A program made the translations under genes and the position numbers. From JASLQO01 sp002327525 (GTDB lineage Bacteria > Pseudomonadota > Gammaproteobacteria > Pseudomonadales > Azotimanducaceae), in contig JASLQO010000012.1 in the NCBI GenBank assembly GCA_030744435.1, positions 1 through 12,767 of the forward strand: a stretch of 12,767 bases of DNA, in the 5' to 3' direction. The notes beneath the pieces are model-generated. The model was not told where the DNA came from, made no database searches, and saw only the letters and a list, made by a program, of their open reading frames with translations. Positions 6,926 to 12,767 of this stretch are shown in pieces (the stretch's first letter is position 1; the number at the start of each line of letters is the position of its first letter).

Positions 6926-7939
6926 TCAGCTCACTTGTTGGTACAGGGCGGTTTCAATGTCGCTGACCTGCGGGAGGACCTGATCTTCTAGCGGTCTCGA
7001 ACTTGGAATCGGGAGTTCCAGCGCACCGATTCGACCGACCGGCTTGAGCAGCGTGGTGAACAGCGCTTCCGTCGCTTGGCCGCCAAGCTCACTCGCCCAT
7101 CCGCCCGTTCTCACCGATTCTTCGGCGACGACGAGCCGCCTTGTCCGTCTCGCTGACTTGAGCACTTCCGCCATAGGTAGAGGCTTGATCCGCGAAGGTA
7201 CGAGCACCTCCACGAGGAGTTCATCGCGCATGAACACATTCCGCGCCGCCGCGATTGCCAGATCTGCCATTCCGCCGTACGCGACAAGGGTCACCTCCTC
7301 GACTTCACTGTCCCGAGCCAAGCTCAAGGAAATCGTGGGATAGTCAGCTTCGCCATGTCGCTGCACACGCATGTCGTTCCACACCCCAGAATCGATTGGC
7401 ACCAAAGGCTGTGAATAGAGCGACTTATTCTCAACAAACAGAACCGGCTGCCGGGTCTCCAGCACCACCCGTCTGAGTAAACCGCCGGGATCGTGATAGC
7501 GGCTCGGTGCGACAATCTCCAACCCGGGCACCGAAAGGAACAGCGGCTCGAGTGTTTGGCTATGCGTAGGACCGTACCCCCGGCGGCCTCCCATCGGCAC
7601 GCGGATCACCAACGGCACGGTTACCTGACCCCTGTAAATCCAGCAAAACTTACTCGCACCATTTACGATCTGATCGACGCACAGGGTTAGAAAATCGCCG
7701 AACATGATTTCCACGATGGGCCTAAAGCCCCGTATCGCCATTCCAGTTGCCACACCGACAATCGCACCCTCGCTCACTGGCGTTGAGACCACTCTGCCAG
7801 GAAAGGCGGACGAAAGCCCTCTCGTGACCTTAAATGCACCGCCGTATGGGTCTACCAGGTCTTCGCCCAGGAGCACCACCGTTGCATCCTCGGCCATGAG
7901 CTCATGTAGACCCTGATTCAGGGAGTCAACGTACTTCAT
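6926..7939 (-). CDS. 2-oxo acid dehydrogenase E1 component, beta subunit
   Basis: The E1 beta subunit completes the thiamine-diphosphate site of the alpha2-beta2 decarboxylase that loads acyl groups onto lipoyl domains. This 337-residue protein has the family's full length. Residues 53-78 (TPVSEGAIVGVATGMAIRGFRPIVEI) carry the glutamate (Glu57) that activates the cofactor; DQIVNGASK (89-97) and THSQTLEPLFLSVPGL (125-140, with the conserved His126) follow. The C-terminal transketolase-like domain includes YGGMADLAIAAA and VVAEESVRTGGWASEL. It matches pyruvate, acetoin and branched-chain dehydrogenase beta subunits about equally, so the 2-oxo acid cannot be named. It follows the alpha gene by 25 bases; a GTG one codon upstream at 7942 is an alternative start. 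Its placement beside a lipoyl protein lacking an E2 core suggests a specialised role. Confidence 0.9.
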   Translation of the reverse strand: MKYVDSLNQGLHELMAEDATVVLLGEDLVDPYGGAFKVTRGLSSAFPGRVVSTPVSEGAIVGVATGMAIRGFRPIVEIMFGDFLTLCVDQIVNGASKFCWIYRGQVTVPLVIRVPMGGRRGYGPTHSQTLEPLFLSVPGLEIVAPSRYHDPGGLLRRVVLETRQPVLFVENKSLYSQPLVPIDSGVWNDMRVQRHGEADYPTISLSLARDSEVEEVTLVAYGGMADLAIAAARNVFMRDELLVEVLVPSRIKPLPMAEVLKSARRTRRLVVAEESVRTGGWASELGGQATEALFTTLLKPVGRIGALELPIPSSRPLEDQVLPQVSDIETALYQQVS

Positions 7940-7964
7940 CACGAGCTGGCATCAGCCCGGCAGC

Positions 7965-8870
7965 TCAGGAGGGATCATCGGTCAAGGACGGAAACGGCGC
8001 CTCAGCCGCCGCTTGCACCGCGTCAAGGATCCGCTGCGCTACTCGAGTATCGGTGGATGACCGAACGGTGTGGGCGAGCCGATTACCGGCAATTTCCAGG
8101 GGATCGAGCTGCCGCCTCTGTTCGATCTCTTCGGGAGGTCTGAAATCATCTCCTTTACTGTGAGCACACAATCGGAATGTGTGAATGACCTCTACGTGTG
8201 GCCGTTGGGTACCACGAACATACTGCACAGCCTCGCGACATCTCTCGGAGATGAGCTCGACGTCCGTACTCTCCACCTCACCAACGGAAAGACCAAACGC
8301 TGCCGCGCGCTGCTTGAAGCTGCCCGCAAAATGGACGGCCAGCGGCGTGCTCTGCGCGTACTGGTTGTTCTCCACCACGACAAGCAACGGAACGCTCCAC
8401 AACGAGATGACATTGAAGGTTTCGTAGAGGACTCCCTGGCCAAAGGTACCGTCTCCTATAAAGACGGCCCCAATGGCACCCGTTCCCTTTCTCAGCTCTG
8501 CCAATGCCATCCCGGCGGCCACTGGGACAGTGCTTCCCAGAACGCCGTTCGAATAGAAGTTTCGATCGTGAAGATGTTGGCTCCCGCCACGCCCGCCGCA
8601 GATGCCGTCTGCCTTTCCCATGAGCTCGGCCATCAGGCCTTGGATGTTGCCCGTCCGCGCAAGATAGTGGCCATGGCATCGGTGGTTGCTCACAACCACA
8701 TCACGTTCTTCTAGCCAGCTCATCACGGCGACCGCGTTGGCTTCTTGGCCGATGTAACCATGCGTCGTTCCATAGATCCGCCCCTCTTCGAAGAGTTCAA
8801 ACACACGTTCCTCAAAGCGTCGGATCAGCAGCATCTGCTCATAAAGGCCCTCCAACCGATCAGCGTTCAC
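7965..8870 (-). CDS. 2-oxo acid dehydrogenase E1 component, alpha subunit
   Basis: The alpha subunit binds thiamine diphosphate and carries the oxidative decarboxylation of a 2-oxo acid together with the beta subunit. The sequence opens LEGLYEQMLLIRRFEERV, a standard E1 alpha start. It then shows GYIGQEA, HRCHGHYLA, GGRGGSQHL and the cofactor motif GDGTFGQG...ENN (Gly139 to Asn169). The late loop HSKGDD (from His237) corresponds to the active-site histidine loop of this family. GTG 8870 is chosen because AGGCAGG lies four bases upstream and it begins at the conserved N-terminus; the frame stays open to 8981 but that part overlaps the pseI end. At 301 residues it is at the short end of the family. 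Substrate cannot be inferred: pyruvate, acetoin and branched-chain forms share these motifs. Confidence 0.9.
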   Translation of the reverse strand: MNADRLEGLYEQMLLIRRFEERVFELFEEGRIYGTTHGYIGQEANAVAVMSWLEERDVVVSNHRCHGHYLARTGNIQGLMAELMGKADGICGGRGGSQHLHDRNFYSNGVLGSTVPVAAGMALAELRKGTGAIGAVFIGDGTFGQGVLYETFNVISLWSVPLLVVVENNQYAQSTPLAVHFAGSFKQRAAAFGLSVGEVESTDVELISERCREAVQYVRGTQRPHVEVIHTFRLCAHSKGDDFRPPEEIEQRRQLDPLEIAGNRLAHTVRSSTDTRVAQRILDAVQAAAEAPFPSLTDDPS

Positions 8871-8941
8871 AGGGCCTGCCTTTTGAGTCGCATTGAACTC
8901 GGAGCGTGTCGCTGATCGGCACTCTGATGAATGAAGGCCGG

Positions 8942-10012
8942 TTAGCGACGCACGTCGTCGGAACAATCCACCACATTCCACGTGAGCGGCGTGCCGCGTG
9001 CAATCGAGCAGAGCGCGCGACGACCCAAGACTTGGTGCAGCACTCGAGGCGGCAGGCCGTGCTCAGGCCTGATGCAGCGTAGATTCTCACCTGTAAACAT
9101 CTCTCCCACCGCCATGTCCTTGACCACAAAGAGCGACCGACGATGGGCAACGCTCGACGCCTCGTGCTCTGTGGGACCGTAGCGAACGGCGCCGAGTGCA
9201 CGCGCCACCGTGCGGACGGCGTGTACCATCGCCTTGAACTCTTCTGGCTCGAGGGAAAATGCGGCATCAGGTCCCCGGTCAGCCCGCGACAGGGTGAGGT
9301 GCCTTTCAACGATGCACGCACCCACGGCCACTGCGGCGACAGTTACCGCCGGTTCCAGCGTGTGATCAGAAATCCCAACGGGTACGCCAAAGGTCTCTGC
9401 CAAGTGGGGGATCGTCCGAAGATGCATCTCTCGTGCGGGTGCCGGATAAGCGCTTGTACACTTGAGCAGTGCCAGCTGGCGGCATCCAGCCGCACGAAGT
9501 GTGTCCGTGGCCTCCCGGATCTCGGCCAGTGAGCCCATGCCGGTTGACACCATAATTGGCTTCCGAGTACGGGCCACGCGCCGGAGCAGTGGAAGGTCCG
9601 TCAGTTCGAAGGATGCGATCTTGTACGCCGGTGCTCCACGCCGCTCCAAGTAGTCAACCGCACTGCAATCGAACGGCGTCGAAAACAGGTGCATCCCACA
9701 CTCCTCGGCCACAGCCCGCAGACGCTCGTACCATTCCCAGGGCATGTAGGCCTCTTCGTAGAGCTCGTAGAGTCGTCGGCCATTCCATGGTGTCCCGGTG
9801 ATCCGAAAATGGTCATTGGTGCAGTCGATGGTCATCGTGTCAGGCGTGTACGTCTGCAGTTTGACGGCGTCCGCCCCGGCATCGTGAGCTGCCTGCACGA
9901 TACGAACCGCGCGATCGAAATCCTGCTGGTGGTTCGCTGACATCTCCGCCACGATATACGGTGGCGCGTCAGGACCTATTGCGCGTGCACAGATCTCGAA
10001 GGATGAAGTCAC
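8942..10012 (-). CDS. pseI: Pseudaminic acid synthase
   Basis: PseI condenses 6-deoxy-AltdiNAc (or an N-acyl variant) with phosphoenolpyruvate to make pseudaminic acid. The 356-residue protein has the NeuB-family TIM barrel (about 1-280) and a C-terminal SAF/antifreeze-like domain (290-350). Motifs VAEMSANH (21-28), KLQTYTPDTMTI, GTPWNGRRLYELYEEAY with PWEW (73-94), STPFD, YKIASFELTD and ERHLTLSRADRGPDAAFS (236-253) follow the PseI pattern rather than sialic or legionaminic acid synthases. GTG 10012 is preferred because it places the first strand 18 residues before VAEMSANH as in homologues; a TTG at 10054 would extend it. Ninety-three bases separate it from the cytidylyltransferase gene. The exact acyl groups on the substrate are not determined by the sequence. 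Confidence 0.92.
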   Translation of the reverse strand: MTSSFEICARAIGPDAPPYIVAEMSANHQQDFDRAVRIVQAAHDAGADAVKLQTYTPDTMTIDCTNDHFRITGTPWNGRRLYELYEEAYMPWEWYERLRAVAEECGMHLFSTPFDCSAVDYLERRGAPAYKIASFELTDLPLLRRVARTRKPIMVSTGMGSLAEIREATDTLRAAGCRQLALLKCTSAYPAPAREMHLRTIPHLAETFGVPVGISDHTLEPAVTVAAVAVGACIVERHLTLSRADRGPDAAFSLEPEEFKAMVHAVRTVARALGAVRYGPTEHEASSVAHRRSLFVVKDMAVGEMFTGENLRCIRPEHGLPPRVLHQVLGRRALCSIARGTPLTWNVVDCSDDVRR

Positions 10013-10105
10013 TGATCCTGGTGCTCTGACGCCACCCCAGCGGCGTAACGACAAAATGAATCATGAACAGTGCGGCGGCTGGCCGCTGACCGAAGGCCGA
10101 TTCGT
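10013..10105. other. Intergenic gap between the pseF-like gene and pseI
   Basis: This 93-base gap is the longest between genes in the operon. It contains a GGCC...GGCC pair near 10081-10098, but the stems are only four bases and no T-run follows, so I see no terminator. No convincing -35/-10 pair was found on the minus strand. The TTG-initiated extension of pseI would occupy about half of it. Confidence 0.4.
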
Positions 10106-10888
10106 CTATGGCGACAGCGCCCTGGCTGCCAATCGCTCGAGATAGTACTCCGCAAGCGGCAGTTGGTCAGGGTAATCGATCTCAAGCGAGTACATCGGTT
10201 CATCTTGTACGAGCAGATGCAGGCGATTGCCAAGCCACGCGTGGGTGGTGCGATCGCCAGCCGTGGCCCGTAGCGTCTCCCGCCGCACACCGCAGACGGC
10301 ACCATCAAGCACGTATAGCTCTGGATAGTCCTGCGTACGGAAGCCTTTGTCCTCTGACAGATATGACGCGGCTTCACCAGTGGACCCATCAACGATCACC
10401 TTCGCCCACTCTGGCCGAAAGCGGACTTCCTGAGCGGTGCAAATAGCCGTCGCACCTGGCTGCTCATCGAAGTGGCGAATCAGTTCATCGATCTGCCCCT
10501 CCTTCCGAACCGGAACGTTTCCTTGCATGCCTACGACCAGCGCGGGTTGAAACCCGTCCCGATTCAACAGAACGTCACACACATGACGATACGCGTCGTC
10601 GATCGCAGACGTTGCCTGAGCCAGTTCGCGAGGCCGTTCCACAAACTCAACGTCGTATTGGCGTGCCAGCGTCGCGATCTCGGGATCGTCGGAGGAAACG
10701 ACCAGTCTGTCCACAATCGAGGCTCGCAGGGCCGCCTCCAGGGCGTAGGCGAACATCGGCTTGCCAAGAATTCGCGCGTGGTGTTTCGAGGGAAATCGTT
10801 CGCTGTTGCGCCGTGCCGCGATGATCCCGAGTGCCTTCGCTGGCCCTCCGGATTGCCGCCCCGCGATGCTGCCATCACACATCGGCAT
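10106..10888 (-). CDS. pseF: CMP-nonulosonate cytidylyltransferase (PseF/NeuA family)
   Basis: This enzyme activates the nonulosonic acid with CTP to the CMP-sugar used by glycosyltransferases. Residues 21-45 (GIIAARRNSERFPSK...GKPM) are the nucleotide-binding loop of the CMP-sialate/KDO synthetase superfamily. VVSSDDPEIATLA (63-75), MQGNVPVR (121-128, the substrate-proximal 'Q...P.R' segment) and EIDYPDQLPLAEYYL (236-250, with metal-binding aspartates) follow. The 260-residue length is slightly longer than usual PseF. The position next to pseI supports CMP-pseudaminate synthesis; sequence alone cannot exclude a CMP-legionaminate or other nonulosonate enzyme. ATG 10888 overlaps the radical SAM stop by 14 bases and has GGGGAG six bases upstream; a second ATG is two codons further in. 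Confidence 0.85.
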   Translation of the reverse strand: MPMCDGSIAGRQSGGPAKALGIIAARRNSERFPSKHHARILGKPMFAYALEAALRASIVDRLVVSSDDPEIATLARQYDVEFVERPRELAQATSAIDDAYRHVCDVLLNRDGFQPALVVGMQGNVPVRKEGQIDELIRHFDEQPGATAICTAQEVRFRPEWAKVIVDGSTGEAASYLSEDKGFRTQDYPELYVLDGAVCGVRRETLRATAGDRTTHAWLGNRLHLLVQDEPMYSLEIDYPDQLPLAEYYLERLAARALSP

Positions 10889-12575
10889 GCGTCGCTCCCC
10901 GGATCACGTCCCGGCGCTGCGTCTCGCCGGTATGCGGGTGCCGGAAGACGTTTTGCGCGCCGAGCTGGCTGATCGCCTCCCAAGACAAACGGACGATTTC
11001 CTCGTCTGGCAGGTCGCTGAAGTTGGTCCGCACGCTGTCTCCCTGCTCACCGAGGCGTAGGAAGTACTGCTCCATGATGTCATCGTTGGCCGGGCCGGCC
11101 ACGCCAGTCACCGCCTTACGGATGAGCCCTCGCTCGAGCGCAAGATGCCAGAACGCCGTGGCTGGATACGCCGTCGTGAAGAAGAAGCCTTCCGGCTGCA
11201 AGCCGACGCGCTGACAGAGTTCGACGGTCTCCCGAACCGAGTCGGCGGTCTCGCCAGGCGACCCGATCATGAACGAGCAGTCGGCGTAGCCCATCACACG
11301 CCGGGTTTCACGTATCGCGATCTCCATCTTCTCGACTGTTTGCCCGCTCTTGTCGATCAGCTTCAGCACCTGCGGGCTGCCAGACTCGACGCCGTAGCAT
11401 GCCTGCCGCATCCCCGCTTCGTGGGCCAGCTCGAGAATGTTCCGACGTCCTTCCCGCTTCGCCCGCAGGACGTCGTCCGCGATGATGTTCGTGCGGCACG
11501 TGCCGCCCCACATCACCTCAAATCCGGTGGCCTTTCGCCGCGCCTGGAGCTCACTGCACAACTCAGTCGCCCAGCGATAATCCGTCATCAGTAAATCGTC
11601 TAGAAAATGAATGTAGCCAGCGCCATACCGCTCCTTGAGGTGCTGCATTTCGTCAACGACTTCGCGCGGGCTTCGCAGGCGATACTGGGCACCGAGATAC
11701 GCTGCGTAACAGTAGTCACACGCGTGTCCGGCGTACGGACAGCCGCGGGACGCGATCATCGACACAGCAAACTGCCCGGACTCCATGGCCGCCCCGTCCT
11801 GCCACTTGCTACGCCAGTTCAGATGCCCAACAGGGTTCCGCCTGTAGACCTCGTCGACAGGCCATAGAGACCGGAGCGGCCACGGCAGCCAGTCGAGGCC
11901 TTCCTCCTTAGCCAGGACCGACGGACGTAGGCCATTGTTGCGAATATTGAATTCACCCGGACGAACCTCGTGACGGTACGCGACGCCCTTCACACCCTCC
12001 AGCGAGGCTCCCATCTCCAGGCGATGCAGCACCTCGGAAAAGGTGACCTCTCCTTCCTCTTGCACCGCCACGTCGACAGGGAGCCGCCGCACCATGAACT
12101 CCGGCATAGACGATGCGATGCCGCCGCCGAGCACGATCGGAACCTCGGGGCAAGCCCGCCGACACAGCCGACCGATGGCCTTGATGCGGCCATACTGTGT
12201 AATGATACCACCGATACCGATGACGTCGGGGCGATCACATTCGATCTTCTCGAGCACGCGCGCTTCGACCCACCGGCCGAATTCCGGTTCAGATACATTC
12301 ACCGGTTCTCGCCGTTCGGCATTCAGATCGAGCACGTCGGCCTGATGACCATCCGTCACGGCCACCGCCGCCATGTAGCCCTGTCCGAGGGGCATGATGT
12401 TGGGGTATGACCACTCTCGGATAGGCGGATTGATCAGTAACACCTTCAATCCATCCGGACGCGGCTCGAAGGCCTTCGCAGAGGAATCAGTCGTAATCCG
12501 AGCCAAGCGTTCGTCGAGGATTTTCCCGCCGGAATCGAAACGCTGGTAGAAACGCACGGATAACTGTTTCGCCAT
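10875..12575 (-). CDS. B12-binding-domain radical SAM protein with a widened cysteine motif
   Basis: The 566-residue protein (ATG 12575; GTG 12584 is an alternative, neither with a clear ribosome binding site) has a cobalamin-binding-type Rossmann domain at about residues 44-195 (KVLLINPPIREWSY, IGIGGIITQY, VLGGGIAS, QEEGEVTF). It lacks the DxHxxG histidine, as is common in this class. The radical SAM barrel begins near residue 269 (FAVSMIASRGCPYAGHACDYCY). The iron-sulfur cysteines are Cys279, Cys286 and Cys289, giving C-x6-C-x2-C instead of the classical C-x3-C-x2-C. GVESGSP (395-401) and MIGSPGET (436-443) are standard SAM-binding-side motifs. Members catalyse methylation or other radical rearrangements; the substrate here is unknown. 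Its place between the aminotransferase and the cytidylyltransferase suggests it acts on the nonulosonate or its precursor, or on the final glycan. Confidence 0.87.
   Translation of the reverse strand: MAKQLSVRFYQRFDSGGKILDERLARITTDSSAKAFEPRPDGLKVLLINPPIREWSYPNIMPLGQGYMAAVAVTDGHQADVLDLNAERREPVNVSEPEFGRWVEARVLEKIECDRPDVIGIGGIITQYGRIKAIGRLCRRACPEVPIVLGGGIASSMPEFMVRRLPVDVAVQEEGEVTFSEVLHRLEMGASLEGVKGVAYRHEVRPGEFNIRNNGLRPSVLAKEEGLDWLPWPLRSLWPVDEVYRRNPVGHLNWRSKWQDGAAMESGQFAVSMIASRGCPYAGHACDYCYAAYLGAQYRLRSPREVVDEMQHLKERYGAGYIHFLDDLLMTDYRWATELCSELQARRKATGFEVMWGGTCRTNIIADDVLRAKREGRRNILELAHEAGMRQACYGVESGSPQVLKLIDKSGQTVEKMEIAIRETRRVMGYADCSFMIGSPGETADSVRETVELCQRVGLQPEGFFFTTAYPATAFWHLALERGLIRKAVTGVAGPANDDIMEQYFLRLGEQGDSVRTNFSDLPDEEIVRLSWEAISQLGAQNVFRHPHTGETQRRDVIRGATHADV
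10895..10900 (-). promoter_or_regulatory. Ribosome binding site of the cytidylyltransferase gene
   Basis: GGGGAG on the minus strand sits six bases before ATG 10888. It lies within the last codons of the radical SAM gene and fixes the cytidylyltransferase start upstream of the second in-frame ATG at 10882. Confidence 0.6.
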
Positions 12576-12602
12576 TTCCGCCACTAACAGCAGACCAGGC
12601 GC

Positions 12603-12767
12603 TCAGAAGCTCGTGCGCGGGTCTGCCACAAAATGTCGCATTACCTTTCTCACTGCAGCCACGACGTCCTGTGCCTCGCCATCACTCATGGCGTGAAACA
12701 TCGGCAGGCTGATGAGCTCCCGGGAGGCCTGCTCCGCAATCGGCCACCACCCCGAGCGATCGCCAAA
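12603..12767 (-). CDS. DegT/DnrJ/EryC1-type sugar aminotransferase, C-terminal end (PseC candidate)
   Basis: The frame is open from the right edge to TGA at 12603-12605 and gives 54 residues ending ADPRTSF. The segment ISLPMFHAMSDGEAQDVVAA matches the conserved C-terminal 'SLPMyp.lsdeevd.Vv.a' motif of PLP-dependent DegT/DnrJ/EryC1/StrS sugar aminotransferases. In this cluster the expected enzyme is PseC, which installs the 4-amino group before acylation. The pyridoxal lysine and most of the protein lie outside the window, so subfamily cannot be confirmed. The stop is 18-27 bases before the radical SAM start, so both are likely in one transcript. Confidence 0.75.
   Translation of the reverse strand, partial: FGDRSGWWPIAEQASRELISLPMFHAMSDGEAQDVVAAVRKVMRHFVADPRTSF

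Noticed and set aside
8070..8714. Plus-strand open frame of 214 codons opposite the E1 alpha gene
   Set aside because: The opposite strand encodes a clear thiamine-diphosphate enzyme over the whole interval; this frame has no recognisable domain.
8942..10012. Sialic acid (NeuB) or legionaminic acid (LegI) synthase as identity of the synthase gene
   Set aside because: The GTPWNGRRLYELYEEAY and TLSRADRGPDAAFS segments follow the PseI pattern, and a PseG-like hydrolase with FRVD/GHxxR is present, favouring pseudaminic acid.
10079..10100. Possible hairpin in the gap before pseI (GGCC...GGCC)
   Set aside because: Only four pairs can form, the loop is ten bases, and there is no T-run. It does not qualify as a terminator or a riboswitch.
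1..12767. CRISPR arrays, tRNA or rRNA genes
   Set aside because: No regularly spaced direct repeats, cloverleaf-like segments with a conserved T-loop, or rRNA signatures were seen on either strand.

Overview
The window is one stretch of a surface-glycan biosynthesis cluster. All recognisable cluster genes lie on the minus strand, so transcription runs from the right edge to the left. The sequence is GC-rich, uses many GTG starts and has short gaps or 4-base stop/start overlaps. This suits a Gram-negative environmental bacterium, but nothing here fixes the phylum.

Right part (12767 to 8942) is the nonulosonic acid core. In transcription order it holds the C-terminal end of a DegT/PseC-type sugar aminotransferase, a B12-binding/radical SAM protein, a CMP-nonulosonate cytidylyltransferase (PseF/NeuA type) and a pseudaminic acid synthase (PseI). 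A PseG-like UDP-sugar hydrolase lies further down at 3208-4245. PseI carries pseudaminate-specific motifs, so the sugar is most likely pseudaminic acid or a close isomer.

The middle part (8870 to 5655) is the unusual one. Two genes encode alpha and beta subunits of a thiamine-diphosphate 2-oxo acid dehydrogenase E1. The next gene encodes a protein with an E2-like front end (lipoyl domain, then a peripheral-subunit-binding-like segment), but its rear half is a NeuD/PglD-type left-handed beta-helix sugar acyltransferase instead of the usual E2 catalytic domain. No CoA-type E2 catalytic domain and no E3 are present in the window. The simplest reading is a dedicated acyl-supply machine: E1 decarboxylates a 2-oxo acid, loads the acyl group onto the swinging lipoyl arm, and the fused acyltransferase moves it to an amino or hydroxyl group of the nonulosonate or its precursor. 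This is inference, but the domain architecture is read directly from the sequence.

Next (5596 to 3208) come a formyltransferase-fold protein, a PIG-L/LmbE zinc deacetylase and PseG, joined by ATGA or GTGA overlaps. They suggest trimming of an N-acyl group and re-capping with formyl. Two probable glycosyltransferase-type proteins follow (3211 to 560), the first joined to PseG by another ATGA overlap.

At the left edge an unidentified reading frame (501 to 124) runs into the right terminal repeat of an IS3-family element (about 1-140), which appears to have truncated it. The remaining 25 codons at the edge look like the end of an IS3 OrfA on the plus strand. No tRNA, rRNA, CRISPR array or convincing terminator was seen. 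The operon promoter must lie beyond the right edge.
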